Assembly: GCA_045586595.1 (NCBI GenBank)
Contig: JAZNAQ010000031.1
Span: forward strand, 1-64,000
From: SIG480 sp045586595
Lineage (GTDB): Bacteria; Bacillota; Clostridia; Oscillospirales; JAAYXM01
Direction: 5' to 3'
Length of the DNA stretch: 64,000 nt
Shown: piece after piece, positions 6,859 to 16,051 of the stretch
Numbering within the stretch: position 1 is the first letter of the stretch
Layout of the letters: every line of letters starts with the position of its first letter
Position numbers and translations under genes: made by a program
Notes under the pieces: model-generated
What the model was told of the DNA's origin: nothing
The model's database searches: none
The model's input: the letters and a program-made list of their open reading frames with translations, nothing else

Positions 6859-7758
6859 ATGAAAACCGAAAAGAATATTTTAATCGCGTTTATTCTTAAC
6901 TTTGCTTTTTCAATCTTTGAATTTATCGGAGGCATATATACAGGGAGTGTTGCCATTATATCCGATGCCGTTCATGATATAGGTGATGCTGCAAGCATTG
7001 GGCTCTCTTTTTTTCTTGAAAAAAAGAGCAAGCGGCAGCCTGACGAAATTTTCACTTACGGATATGTAAGGTATTCCGTTATGGGCAGTATAATTACAAC
7101 TCTCATTCTTCTAGTCGGTTCTGTTATGGTAATTTATAATGCCATAAACAGAATAATATCTCCGACAGAAATAAAATATGACGGAATGATTGTTTTTGCC
7201 ATTGTCGGAGTTTGCGTCAATTTCTGCGCGGCATTCTTTACCCGTGACGGCGGCTCGCTAAATCAAAAAGCCGTAAATCTGCATATGCTTGAAGATGTGC
7301 TCGGGTGGGCAGTTGTTTTAATTGGTGCTATTGTAATGAAATTCACGGGCTTCGTATTTATCGACCCGATTATGTCTATCTGTGTGGCTGTATTCATTCT
7401 GGTAAATGCCATAGGAAACCTAAAGGAAGTAGTTGACATATTCCTCGAAAAAACACCTCATAACATTGATGTTAACGAAATTAAAGAGCATATAAAAAGC
7501 ATTGATAACGTTATTGATGTCCATCATATTCATATCTGGAGTATGGATGGCCAGAACAATTACGCGACCATGCACGTCGTGACTAATGCAGACGCTCACG
7601 AAATAAAAGAACATATTCGTGAGGAAATGCGCGAACACGGAATATACCATGTAACGCTTGAACTCGAATCAGATGGCGAACACTGCCACGAAAAACTATG
7701 CAGAGTTAAAGTTAACGCAAGTAGTGGACACCACCATCACCACCATCACCATCATTAG
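6859..7758 (+). CDS. cation diffusion facilitator transporter
   Basis: A 299-residue CDF-family divalent metal/proton antiporter of the cytoplasmic membrane, exporting zinc or a similar metal. It shows the family's metal-site pattern: SDAVHDIGDA (residues 35-44) in helix 2 and HMLEDVLGW (about 141-149) in helix 5, six membrane helices, and a C-terminal cytosolic domain with HHIHIWSMDG. The protein ends in nine consecutive histidines, which probably bind or sense metal. It is a single gene with its own promoter and terminator. Substrate cannot be fixed from sequence; the His/Asp set favours zinc. Confidence 0.9.
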   Translation: MKTEKNILIAFILNFAFSIFEFIGGIYTGSVAIISDAVHDIGDAASIGLSFFLEKKSKRQPDEIFTYGYVRYSVMGSIITTLILLVGSVMVIYNAINRIISPTEIKYDGMIVFAIVGVCVNFCAAFFTRDGGSLNQKAVNLHMLEDVLGWAVVLIGAIVMKFTGFVFIDPIMSICVAVFILVNAIGNLKEVVDIFLEKTPHNIDVNEIKEHIKSIDNVIDVHHIHIWSMDGQNNYATMHVVTNADAHEIKEHIREEMREHGIYHVTLELESDGEHCHEKLCRVKVNASSGHHHHHHHHH

Positions 7759-7770
7759 TAATGCAAACAA

Positions 7771-7799
7771 AAAGCGGCAGTAAATCCTACTGCCGCTTT
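7771..7799. terminator. bidirectional terminator
   Basis: AAAGCGGCAGTA (7771-7782) pairs perfectly with TACTGCCGCTTT (7788-7799), with A-rich and T-rich flanks. It serves the CDF gene and the convergent XRE-desulfoferrodoxin gene. Confidence 0.9.
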
Positions 7800-7805
7800 G
7801 CTCTT

Positions 7806-8396
7806 TTATTCGTTTACAAACAGCCCGTGCGTGTTGCAATAGAAATACAGCTTGCCGCCGCGCATTTTCGGTATCCGTGCAGCGCCGTCCTGCTCGGGAT
7901 AAAGCCGCACAATAACAACCCTGTCAATGCAGACATACGCCACAAATGAGATGTAATGCTCCTTTGTCATGGCGTGCTCTGTCTTTACATAATACTCGTC
8001 TTCTATTTCCTCAACACAAAACGCGTGTTTGCCGTTGCTTTTCTGTGCCTCAAGCGGCGCGAGCTTTTTGCCACAGCATGAAATCTCTGCCTCTCCGGAC
8101 GCAGTTATAATACTTCCGCACCCTGCACATACATAAAACTTTATATTCTTCAAGTTACCGACCTCACTTCTGTTTTTATTGATACTACCTTCAAATAGCC
8201 TTTCCGGATTTACTCCTAATAATTCAGATAGTTCGCGAATTAACACGACATCAGGAAAACCATGACCGCACTCCCACTTTGAGACAGCCTTTGCGCTTAT
8301 TCCAAGATGCTCGGCGACCTGTTTCTGAGTAAGCCCTTTTTCTTTTCTTAAATTGCAGATAAGCATACCAGTTTTTGACAAATCCATTCTCTTCAC
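7806..8396 (-). CDS. XRE-type regulator fused to a desulfoferrodoxin-like domain
   Basis: A 196-residue two-part protein. Residues 13-66 are a classic XRE helix-turn-helix (LTQKQVAEHLGISAKAVSKWE). Residues 88-196 match two-iron desulfoferrodoxin. Centre I has C90-x2-C93 and C107-C108, with the typical CCGKKL ending. Centre II has all five superoxide-reductase ligands: H124 (GKH), H141 and H147 (EHAMTKEHYI), C187 and H190 (YCNTHG). The Glu that often precedes Lys-His is replaced by Gly. It probably acts as a transcription factor sensing superoxide or redox state through its iron sites; reductase activity may be kept. The gene stands alone between two terminators, so its targets are not evident. 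Confidence 0.85.
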   Translation of the reverse strand: MKRMDLSKTGMLICNLRKEKGLTQKQVAEHLGISAKAVSKWECGHGFPDVVLIRELSELLGVNPERLFEGSINKNRSEVGNLKNIKFYVCAGCGSIITASGEAEISCCGKKLAPLEAQKSNGKHAFCVEEIEDEYYVKTEHAMTKEHYISFVAYVCIDRVVIVRLYPEQDGAARIPKMRGGKLYFYCNTHGLFVNE

Positions 8397-8477
8397 CTCG
8401 GATATTATTTTAATTCAAAAGAAGCAGAAAATAAATCCACTGTCCGTAGACCTGCTGTATGGCGAATTAAATATATT

Positions 8478-8511
8478 CAAAAAAGTTCTTTCCGAAAAGG
8501 AAAGAACTTTT
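8478..8511 (-). terminator. terminator of the foldase gene
   Basis: AAAAAGTTCTTTCC pairs with GGAAAGAACTTTTT around a GAAAA loop. It lies just beyond the stop codon of the PrsA-like gene and upstream of the XRE fusion gene. Confidence 0.85.
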
Positions 8512-8521
8512 TGTTGCTGTA

Positions 8522-9691
8522 TTATTCCTGCGTAACTGCCTCGCCGGATTCAATGCCGCCCTCAGCAGTATCATCACCCTCGCTCTCCGCATCTGTACCA
8601 TGGTCATGACCGTCATCTTCAGAATGCTCCGCTGACGAGCTTCCTGCGCCGAGAGTCTTCTCTACACCGAGAATAGCATGAATGTCTATTTCATCGTACG
8701 CCTTTGTATACTCAACCTCGACATTCTGCATAAAGTTTGCAATTTCTTCAGCAAACAAGTTTATTGCTACATAACCCGCATATTGCTCATAGTTTTCTTT
8801 GATATATTCAGCACCAAACGGGTATCTTTTTATAATATGGAAGCCAAAGCTCGATGTAACAACACCCGAGACCCCATTTTCAGCAAGCGCATGAGATGCG
8901 TCTGTAAACTCTGTTACCATCTGGGCGCTTCCGTCCGGCGTATATCCCGACTCATCAATTATATAACCGTTGGGATTGCTCTGCATTCCCGGGTCTCCGT
9001 CTCCCGTTTCTGCAATTTCAGAGATGAGTGCTTCAAAGTCCTCGCCTGATTTTGCACGCTCTGCAATCTTCTCTGCCTGTGCCTTTTTCTCGGCATAATC
9101 CGCATCGCCCTCGGTTGCCTGAATGAGAACATGCTTTACCCTTGCATATCCCGCCATGTTTTCTGCAACCTGATCTGCAGTAGGCGCAAACTTGCCCTCA
9201 CCTGTAAAGAGTTCTTCATACACCTTCATGTAAATGGCCTGGCGTTCAACTATATAGTCAAAAAATGCCTCATTGGCCCCCGACTCTGCGAGCCCCTCAA
9301 GAAATGCTTTCTTGCCGCCGGCAGACTCAATCTGCTTTTTCTTATTCTCTCTTATAGCATCCTTTTCTTCTTTTCCGAGCTTAACCCCGTTTTCTTTTGC
9401 AAGAAGAGTTATGGATTCATACTCCTTAACTATGCTGTCTGCTGCCTGTTTAAGCATATCAGCACCTGTCATGCCTTCAGAAAGCTCCTGGTCGAGCATG
9501 TCTGCCATGGAGAAACCGTAATTCTGTTGGTACATCACAACATCGGCAGAAGTAACAGCTGCGCTGTAAATTTCTTCGGAGATGCTGTTGCCGCCAATTT
9601 TCATAACCGTCTTTCCGCCCATGCATCCTGTGAAAAGCGAGCAAACCATAATTGCCGCAAGCGCAAGCGAAATAAAGCTTTTCTTATTCAT
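8522..9691 (-). CDS. PrsA-type peptidyl-prolyl isomerase lipoprotein
   Basis: A 389-residue secreted foldase. The N-terminus is a lipoprotein signal peptide with lipobox LFTGC (cysteine 23), so it is anchored outside the membrane. Residues about 30-190 form the SurA/PrsA-like chaperone part. The parvulin (PpiC) domain spans about 180-320, with RVKHVLIQ and the closing VVTSSFGFHIIKRY. The C-terminus is an acidic, His-containing low-complexity tail of about 40 residues. It is expected to fold exported proteins at the membrane-wall interface. It is a single gene with its own promoter and terminator. Confidence 0.88.
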   Translation of the reverse strand: MNKKSFISLALAAIMVCSLFTGCMGGKTVMKIGGNSISEEIYSAAVTSADVVMYQQNYGFSMADMLDQELSEGMTGADMLKQAADSIVKEYESITLLAKENGVKLGKEEKDAIRENKKKQIESAGGKKAFLEGLAESGANEAFFDYIVERQAIYMKVYEELFTGEGKFAPTADQVAENMAGYARVKHVLIQATEGDADYAEKKAQAEKIAERAKSGEDFEALISEIAETGDGDPGMQSNPNGYIIDESGYTPDGSAQMVTEFTDASHALAENGVSGVVTSSFGFHIIKRYPFGAEYIKENYEQYAGYVAINLFAEEIANFMQNVEVEYTKAYDEIDIHAILGVEKTLGAGSSSAEHSEDDGHDHGTDAESEGDDTAEGGIESGEAVTQE

Positions 9692-9739
9692 CCTCTCAAA
9701 CTCCTCTTTTACCTTTTTATATTAAAAATATGCTAAATT

Positions 9740-9768
9740 ATTATAACAAATATATTTACAAAAAGCAA
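9740..9768 (-). promoter_or_regulatory. sigma-A promoter of the foldase gene
   Basis: On the minus strand, TTGCTT (9768-9763), a 17-bp spacer and TATAAT (9745-9740), 48 bp before the start codon. Confidence 0.7.
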
Positions 9769-9806
9769 ATAAAAGATTGTAAATAAATTATTGCCACACG
9801 TTAGCT

Positions 9807-10721
9807 TTATAACAGTGCGAAAACAACAGGGATTGTAAACAAGGCGAGTATTGCCGCCATAAAGCATACCTTCGCACCCGATTCTGCGTCGCCGCCGTAG
9901 GCTTCGGGGAATACAACACTGTTTACGCCCAGTGGCATTGCAAGAATTGCGACGCACGGGAGAATCCAGTTATTCGGCAGATTTATTGCCTTAAATACCG
10001 CAAGGAAGGCAAGCGGAATTATAAGGAGACGGATTGCAGACGCAGCATATGAGCGCCAATCGGTAAACACGCTTTTCATATTTATGCGTGCAAATACCGT
10101 GCCCGTAAGAATCATGGCACAAGGAGACACACAGTTCTCGGCAGTTACAAGAATACTCCTGACAACCTCCGGCAACTGTACATTGGTGAGACCGAGAATT
10201 GCTCCGACAAACATTGCTATAATTGATGGGTTGAGTAGGAGCCCTTTTATCGACGTATTTTTAAGCGATGTCAGCACGCGAATGCCTACAGTGTATATGT
10301 AAACATTATAGGGCATGCAATATATCATGGCATCAAGAAGCGCCGCATCTCCGAAGATTGCCTGTATGAGCGGGTACCCCATATACCCGAGGTTGGGTAT
10401 TGTAAAACTGTACATATATATGCCCTGTGTGCTTTTATCTTTTGAAAAGATTCTGGCAAGATATATCGACAGCACTGCCGTTAATATAAGAACAATGACA
10501 GAAATCACAATAATCATGATTTTGTCGCTTATTACATCGAGCTTGAAATTATCAGAGAAAGAGCGTATGACCATTGCAGGCAAGAATACATTTACTATAA
10601 GCCTCGAAATAGCACCGCCTGCATATACATCAAGGATGTTTTTCTTTCTGAAAACATAGCCTATCGCCATAAAGAAAACCATATTTATCAGCTGAGTGAG
10701 CGTAATTCCTACCAACTGCAT
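9807..10721 (-). CDS. AEC-family transporter (auxin efflux carrier type)
   Basis: A 304-residue membrane protein with about ten helices in two five-helix halves. It has the AEC (PF03547) hallmarks: an N-terminal FFMAIGYVFRKKNIL, the unwound-helix segment FTIPNLGYMGYPLIQAIFG (about 107-125), and a C-terminal half with AILAMPLGVNSVVFPEAYGGD. Bacterial members move organic acids such as malate or malonate; the substrate here is unknown. It has its own promoter directly beside the V-ATPase terminator. Confidence 0.88.
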   Translation of the reverse strand: MQLVGITLTQLINMVFFMAIGYVFRKKNILDVYAGGAISRLIVNVFLPAMVIRSFSDNFKLDVISDKIMIIVISVIVLILTAVLSIYLARIFSKDKSTQGIYMYSFTIPNLGYMGYPLIQAIFGDAALLDAMIYCMPYNVYIYTVGIRVLTSLKNTSIKGLLLNPSIIAMFVGAILGLTNVQLPEVVRSILVTAENCVSPCAMILTGTVFARINMKSVFTDWRSYAASAIRLLIIPLAFLAVFKAINLPNNWILPCVAILAMPLGVNSVVFPEAYGGDAESGAKVCFMAAILALFTIPVVFALL

Positions 10722-10756
10722 GATTCATTCTCCTCACAAAAAATTTACCGTGCTCA

Positions 10757-10785
10757 ATTATATACCCTCTATCCTTCAACGTCAA
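10757..10785 (-). promoter_or_regulatory. sigma-A promoter of the AEC transporter gene
   Basis: On the minus strand, TTGACG (10785-10780), a 17-bp spacer and TATAAT (10762-10757). It begins two bases after the V-ATPase terminator hairpin. Confidence 0.8.
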
Positions 10786-10787
10786 TA

Positions 10788-10815
10788 AAAAAACCGCGGA
10801 AATATCCGCGGTTTT
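10788..10815 (-). terminator. terminator of the V/A-ATPase operon
   Basis: AAAACCGCGGA (10790-10800) pairs with TCCGCGGTTTT (10805-10815), with T-rich sequence on the minus strand. It lies 25 bp after the stop codon of subunit D. Confidence 0.85.
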
Positions 10816-10839
10816 AAAAAATCCGACAAAATTACAACG

Positions 10840-11487
10840 TCAGTTGTTTTTTTGTACAATTTCTTTAATCATCATGTCCTTGACCTTCATAAGGCGAGTG
10901 AGATTTCCCCTCTCGTTTTCGTCAAGCTTCATTGTTATCATGCGTATAGTGTCTGAAAGCTGAGGTATCATGACGTATTCAAGCGCATTTACCCGACGGC
11001 GCGTCTTTTCTATCTCCTGTGCGAGGAGCTGAGCCGATTTTTCCATTTCGGCAAGGCGCAAAAGACTCGGCATTATACGAGAAAGACCCTCGACTGCGTC
11101 ATCAAGCTCTCCCGATGTCATAGCGTAACCATACGGATAAATCGTATGTCCGTCACTTTCAGAGAAAGTAAACTCAGGCACATCAACGCTCATTATATTT
11201 TTATATGAAACATCAAGCTCAACGCGCTTCGTCGGGCACATAAGCGCTTGCTCCAAGCTTTCTGATGACATCACCGCGCTCGCAATAGCAAATCCACGGT
11301 TTGCAGAAATTAGTGCCTTTTCAACCTCACTGCGAAGCTTCATATTTTCACGGACAATATCAAGAAAACGCTTCATCAGCTCGTCGCGCTTGTCTTTTAA
11401 CAGTTTGTGACCTCGTCGCGCGGTTGTAAGACGGTTTTTGAGCCGCTTGAGTTCCATGCGCGTCGGGTTTACATTCATTGTTGCCAT
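10840..11487 (-). CDS. ntpD: V/A-type ATPase subunit D
   Basis: A 215-residue protein that forms the central rotor shaft inside the A3B3 head. It begins with the typical NPTRMELKRLKNRL segment, followed by a long antiparallel coiled coil formed by the N- and C-terminal helices (about 8-75 and 140-210), with a small beta part between. It is the last gene of the operon, 15 bp after subunit B, and is followed by a terminator. Confidence 0.93.
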   Translation of the reverse strand: MATMNVNPTRMELKRLKNRLTTARRGHKLLKDKRDELMKRFLDIVRENMKLRSEVEKALISANRGFAIASAVMSSESLEQALMCPTKRVELDVSYKNIMSVDVPEFTFSESDGHTIYPYGYAMTSGELDDAVEGLSRIMPSLLRLAEMEKSAQLLAQEIEKTRRRVNALEYVMIPQLSDTIRMITMKLDENERGNLTRLMKVKDMMIKEIVQKNN

Positions 11488-11502
11488 AAGAGTAAACCTA
11501 CC

Positions 11503-12882
11503 TTACTGCAAATCTTCAGGCATATACTTTTCTATAAGCTCGGGCTTAATACGCTTAAGCTCGCTCTTCGGGAGAATGGAGAGAAGCTTCCATCCAAGGT
11601 CAAGCGTCTCCTCAATCGAGCGGTTTTCGTCATAACCCTGGTTTACATATTGCTTCTCAAACTCTTCAGAGAACTTCGCATACAGCTTATCAATATCCGA
11701 GAGCGCAGCCTCGCCGAGAATTGTCATAAGCTCCTTGGCTTCTTTGCCTCGCGCATACGCTGCAAAGAGCTGGTTCATTGTGCCCGAGTGGTCCTCACGG
11801 GTCTTACCCGCACCTATTCCCTTGTCCTTAAGACGCGAAAGCGAAGGAAGAACATCAACAGGCGGGAGTACGTTTTTACGGTATAGCTCGCGCGAGAGAA
11901 TTATCTGCCCCTCGGTGATATATCCTGTAAGGTCAGGTATCGGGTGAGTCTTGTCATCCTCAGGCATCGAGAGAATAGGAATCATAGTGATTGAGCCCTC
12001 ACTGTCGAGGTTTCTGCCTGCGCGCTCATACATCGTAGCAAGGTCAGTATAAAGATAACCGGGATACCCTCGGCGGCCGGGCACTTCCTTACGCGCTGCC
12101 GACACCTCGCGCAATGCTTCTGCATAGTTTGTGATGTCGGTCATTATGACAAGAACATGCATATCCTTTTCAAAAGCAAGATACTCTGCGGCAGTAAGTG
12201 CCATACGCGGCGTTGAAATACGCTCGATTGCGGGGTCGTTTGCGAGGTTTATAAAGAGTACGGTACGGTCGATTGCGCCGGTACGCTTGAAGTCGCTTAT
12301 AAAGAAGTCAGCTTCTTCAAATGTAATACCGATAGCGGCAAACACAACCGCGAACTTTGCATCGGCAGAAAGCACCTTTGCCTGACGAGCTATCTGGGCC
12401 GCAAGCTGTGCGTGCGGAAGACCTGAGCCCGAGAAAATCGGAAGCTTCTGACCACGGACGAGCGTATTAAGCCCGTCAATCGTCGATATGCCGGTCTGGA
12501 TAAACTCATCGGGGTAATTTCGCGAAGCGGGGTTCATCGGTGTTCCGTTAATGTTGCGCCTCTCATCCGGCAAAATCTCAGGGCCGCCGTCCTTCGGCCT
12601 GCCCATACCATCAAAAACTCTGCCAAGCATATCCGTAGATACACCAAGCTCTATGCCATGACCGAGAAAGCGCACCTTGCTGTCTGCAAGGTTTATACCC
12701 GCACTGCTTTCAAAAAGCTGAACAAGAACGTCAGAGCCGTTGACTTCAAGTACCTTGCAACGGCGGCGTTCTCCGTTTGGAAGCTCAACCTCGCCAAGCT
12801 CGTCATATGCGACGTTTGATACGTCCTTTACAAGCATGAGCGGCCCTGTTACCTCACGGATGGTACGATATTCCTTAAGCAT
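11503..12882 (-). CDS. ntpB: V/A-type ATPase subunit B
   Basis: A 459-residue non-catalytic nucleotide-binding-fold subunit of the head. It has an N-terminal beta-barrel (about 1-75) and a RecA-like core in which the P-loop is replaced by SGSGLPHAQLAAQI (about 151-164), as expected for B subunits. It also has VLVIMTDITNYAEALREVS and the GYPGYLYTDLATMYERAGR block. Its ATG overlaps the stop of subunit A (TAATG), so the two are translationally coupled. Confidence 0.95.
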   Translation of the reverse strand: MLKEYRTIREVTGPLMLVKDVSNVAYDELGEVELPNGERRRCKVLEVNGSDVLVQLFESSAGINLADSKVRFLGHGIELGVSTDMLGRVFDGMGRPKDGGPEILPDERRNINGTPMNPASRNYPDEFIQTGISTIDGLNTLVRGQKLPIFSGSGLPHAQLAAQIARQAKVLSADAKFAVVFAAIGITFEEADFFISDFKRTGAIDRTVLFINLANDPAIERISTPRMALTAAEYLAFEKDMHVLVIMTDITNYAEALREVSAARKEVPGRRGYPGYLYTDLATMYERAGRNLDSEGSITMIPILSMPEDDKTHPIPDLTGYITEGQIILSRELYRKNVLPPVDVLPSLSRLKDKGIGAGKTREDHSGTMNQLFAAYARGKEAKELMTILGEAALSDIDKLYAKFSEEFEKQYVNQGYDENRSIEETLDLGWKLLSILPKSELKRIKPELIEKYMPEDLQ

Positions 12883-14654
12883 TATTGTACCTCCTTTGCT
12901 GACATAAGCTTATCTGTTTCGCTCTCAATAAGCGCCTCAATCTCATCATACACCTTATCGTATGTGTCATTTGGTGCATCCTTTGCACGTCCTATACGCT
13001 CGCGAGCCGACATTGTAAACACATCGTTTGGGTTGACACCTGCGCTTATTGCGCGCTTGCCAAGCTCGTAATACTTAAGAACAAGCTTCATAAGGCGTGC
13101 CTGCTTTGCAAGCGGGGTGTAGCTGTCGGTATCTGAAAATGCATTCTGCTGGAGGAAGTCCTCGCGAACTATCTGAGCGACCTCAAGAGTGAGGCGGTCA
13201 TCAGCCGAGAGCGCATCAATTCCGACGAGCCGGACAATCTCCTGAAGCTCGGCTTCAAGTTGGAGAAGGTTCATCGCCGCGCCACGGTTTTTCATAAACT
13301 CACGCGATACGTTTTCGTCAAACCATGCCGAAAGGCGGTCGAGATAAAGTGAATATGAGTTAAGCCAGTTGATTGCTGGGAAGTGTCTGCGATATGCAAG
13401 TGATGAATCAAGGCCCCAGAACACCTTTACAATTCTCAGCGTTGCTTGAGCAACCGGTTCTGAGATATCACCGCCCGGAGGAGATACGGCACCGATTGCC
13501 GTAAGTGAGCCACGGCGCTCTTCCCCACAGACTGCATAAATTCTTCCTGCGCGCTCATAGAACTGAGCAAGTCGCGATGCAAGGTATGCAGGGTATCCCT
13601 CTTCACCGGGCATCTCCTCAAGGCGACCTGACATCTCACGCAGAGCCTCTGCCCAGCGCGAGGTTGAGTCTGCAATAACTGCAACATCATATCCCATATC
13701 TCTGTAATATTCAGCAATAGTTATACCTGTGTATATAGAGGCCTCTCGCGCTGCAACAGGCATATCCGATGTGTTAGCAATAAGCACCGTACGCTTCATA
13801 AGCGACTCGCCTGTTTTCGGGTCTGAAAGCTCGGGGAACTCACGCAGAACATCAGTCATCTCATTGCCGCGCTCACCGCAACCGATATAGACAACAATGT
13901 CAACGTCAGACCACTTCGCAAGCTGATGCTGAACAACTGTCTTTCCGCTTCCGAACGGGCCGGGAACTGCTGCCGCACCGCCCTTTGCTATCGGGAACAT
14001 TGTGTCAATAACGCGCTGACCCGTAATCATCGGAACATCCGGCGGCATTTTCTCCTTATACGGGCGGCCCACACGGACCGGCCACTTCTGAAGCATTGCA
14101 ACATCTTTAACGTCTCCGCTATCTGTCTTTACGCGACAGATTGTGTCTTCAACCTTAAAGGAGCCCTGCTTAATCTCAACAATTTCACCGCAAATTCCGT
14201 GGGGAATCATTACGCGGTGCTCTACAATAACAGTTTCCTGTACCGTTCCTATAATATCGCCCGATGTAACCTTATCGCCAACCTTCTTTACAGGCGTGAA
14301 CTCCCACTCGCGCTCACGGTCTACGCTTGTTACATCAATACCTCGCCTTATATTGCTTCCCGATATTTCGCGAATCTTTTCGAGCGGTCTCTGAATACCG
14401 TCGTATATGTTCTCGATAAGACCCGGAGCAAGCTCAACAGAGAGTGGCGCGCCTGTTGTTACAACCTCGTCACCATAACCTATGCCAGCTGTCTCCTCAT
14501 ATACCTGAATAGATGCGCAGTCTCCACGCATCTCAATTATTTCGCCTATAAGACGGTCTCCCCCTACACGAACAACGTCATACATGTTCGCATGAGAAAG
14601 CCCCTCCGCTACAATCAGCGGACCCGAAACCTTTATAATCTTTCCGCTTGTCAT
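12882..14654 (-). CDS. ntpA: V/A-type ATPase catalytic subunit A
   Basis: A 590-residue catalytic subunit. Walker A is GPFGSGKT (232-239), and the catalytic glutamate lies in GCGERGNE (258-265). The N-terminal barrel (about 1-75) is followed by the V/A-specific non-homologous insert (about 110-190), then the nucleotide domain and a C-terminal helical domain. It couples ATP hydrolysis or synthesis to ion flow through the membrane sector. It follows subunit F by 63 bp; a ribosome site precedes the start. Confidence 0.96.
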   Translation of the reverse strand: MTSGKIIKVSGPLIVAEGLSHANMYDVVRVGGDRLIGEIIEMRGDCASIQVYEETAGIGYGDEVVTTGAPLSVELAPGLIENIYDGIQRPLEKIREISGSNIRRGIDVTSVDREREWEFTPVKKVGDKVTSGDIIGTVQETVIVEHRVMIPHGICGEIVEIKQGSFKVEDTICRVKTDSGDVKDVAMLQKWPVRVGRPYKEKMPPDVPMITGQRVIDTMFPIAKGGAAAVPGPFGSGKTVVQHQLAKWSDVDIVVYIGCGERGNEMTDVLREFPELSDPKTGESLMKRTVLIANTSDMPVAAREASIYTGITIAEYYRDMGYDVAVIADSTSRWAEALREMSGRLEEMPGEEGYPAYLASRLAQFYERAGRIYAVCGEERRGSLTAIGAVSPPGGDISEPVAQATLRIVKVFWGLDSSLAYRRHFPAINWLNSYSLYLDRLSAWFDENVSREFMKNRGAAMNLLQLEAELQEIVRLVGIDALSADDRLTLEVAQIVREDFLQQNAFSDTDSYTPLAKQARLMKLVLKYYELGKRAISAGVNPNDVFTMSARERIGRAKDAPNDTYDKVYDEIEALIESETDKLMSAKEVQ

Positions 14655-14717
14655 TGATTTACCAATTCCCTTCCCAAGGCAACGGAATCAGCTTCCGTGC
14701 CGGTTAATCTATGTGCC

Positions 14718-15038
14718 TTATGCCAGAATATCAGCACCTACGGCGCGTTCAACCGCAGAATGTACACTCTTCATGCCTATGCCGAGTGAGCCGGTCTTGC
14801 CGGGTATAAGAATAATTGCAGGAATGGGGCTATCCTTATACTTTTCAATGTCCTCTGTAATCCGGCAGGCGAGCTGTTCCGTTATATATATAACTGCAAA
14901 ATCTTCTTTTGCGAGCTCATGCAGAGTATCACGCCCCTCTGCCTCGTTTTCGCAGGCCCTTACCTCAAAACCGAGTGTTTGAAAGCCCAGAACACTCTCT
15001 CGGTCCCCCAATACTGCAAGTTTATATTTGCCTGCCAC
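14718..15038 (-). CDS. ntpG: V/A-type ATPase subunit F
   Basis: A 106-residue small alpha/beta (CheY-like fold) subunit that binds the rotor shaft formed by subunit D. The motif AVLGDRESVLGFQTLG near the N-terminus and FAVIYITEQLA in the middle are typical. The letter F is the general A/V name; Enterococcus calls this gene ntpG. It starts 2 bp after subunit C ends. Confidence 0.88.
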   Translation of the reverse strand: MAGKYKLAVLGDRESVLGFQTLGFEVRACENEAEGRDTLHELAKEDFAVIYITEQLACRITEDIEKYKDSPIPAIILIPGKTGSLGIGMKSVHSAVERAVGADILA

Positions 15039-15040
15039 AG

Positions 15041-16018
15041 CTACAACACCCTCAATCTGCTTCGTATTTCATCGGGAGAAATATTTTCAAGTTTCCCCGC
15101 CATGATAATTCTTACCGTCATTGCCTCGGCTTCCTTGGCCGCGATATATGCAATAATTGGCCGCTCGTCAAACGCGACATATTTGGCACTTTTCATATAC
15201 CTTATAAGCGCGTTGTCAAGCTCACGTTCAAACTCGAGCATACCTTTTATACCCTTCGCTGCATCCTGGCCGAATACCGCCGCGTCCTCTAATGGAGTCC
15301 CCGAAAAGCCGTGTTCAAAGTCGTATCTCATAAACACGTCTTCAGATATATTCCCGCCCGAAACAAGGCATGACCGCAGTACATCCGAGCCTCTGCCCTG
15401 ACGTAAAACCCTCACTGCTGAGCGCAGGTTTGCCGTATCTGCAAGAAGCCTGACATATCCCTGCAAAAACTCACTGCCTGATGCTTTTGCTGAGTCAGAC
15501 ATCATTTCAAAACAGGCGCAGTCAAGCACAAAGTCAGAAAACTGAGGGTCTCCGGTATGAGAAAGTGTTTCGCGCGCAAGCTTTGCCGCCTGAGCCATTT
15601 TTTCTGGTAAAACACTTATTTCGTCCGTACCGAATGCATGCAAAAGCGCTGACGGCGATACAGTTCCCGAGTCTGACATAAGACGCTCCGGGTTCTGCCC
15701 CGTAAGCTGTGCCTTAATAACGGCTTTTATATTATGGAAGTCGTATTTGAGCGCAAAAACTTCGGCAATATAAGTGTTTTCACAAATCTCTGCAATCAAA
15801 GCCATTGTTTCATCTCGCTGTTTTGTCAGTGCGCGCTCAATATCAGAAAAGCTTCTTGCCGATATGTCGCCATACCCCGATTCGGCGAGAATCTTCGCCG
15901 CCTCATCAGGGGTTTTTGCATCAATCATACGCTCTATTTTCTGCGGGGTGATGAGGTTTTTCTCGTTCGCCCTTACCCGCATTGTCGCATATAAATAATC
16001 TGTGTCCTTTAGTTTCAT
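15041..16018 (-). CDS. ntpC: V/A-type ATPase subunit C
   Basis: A 325-residue, mostly helical funnel-shaped subunit that links the rotor shaft to the c ring (the archaeal-type C, related to eukaryotic subunit d). It starts with YLYATMRVRANEKNLITPQKIERMI. It lies between subunits E and F in the usual order, with gaps of 33 and 2 bp. Confidence 0.9.
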   Translation of the reverse strand: MKLKDTDYLYATMRVRANEKNLITPQKIERMIDAKTPDEAAKILAESGYGDISARSFSDIERALTKQRDETMALIAEICENTYIAEVFALKYDFHNIKAVIKAQLTGQNPERLMSDSGTVSPSALLHAFGTDEISVLPEKMAQAAKLARETLSHTGDPQFSDFVLDCACFEMMSDSAKASGSEFLQGYVRLLADTANLRSAVRVLRQGRGSDVLRSCLVSGGNISEDVFMRYDFEHGFSGTPLEDAAVFGQDAAKGIKGMLEFERELDNALIRYMKSAKYVAFDERPIIAYIAAKEAEAMTVRIIMAGKLENISPDEIRSRLRVL

Positions 16019-16051
16019 AGGAAACCTCCGCTTACCGGAAAATCCGCAATT

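Noticed and set aside
6859..7758. A cloning-vector His-tag at the end of the CDF gene
   Set aside because: The nine His codons sit in a natural gene with its own terminator and CDF proteins often have His-rich ends; no vector sequence is seen.
13926..14657. A 243-codon plus-strand frame opposite subunit A of the V-ATPase
   Set aside because: It lies wholly antisense to ntpA, has no ribosome site and no recognisable domain.
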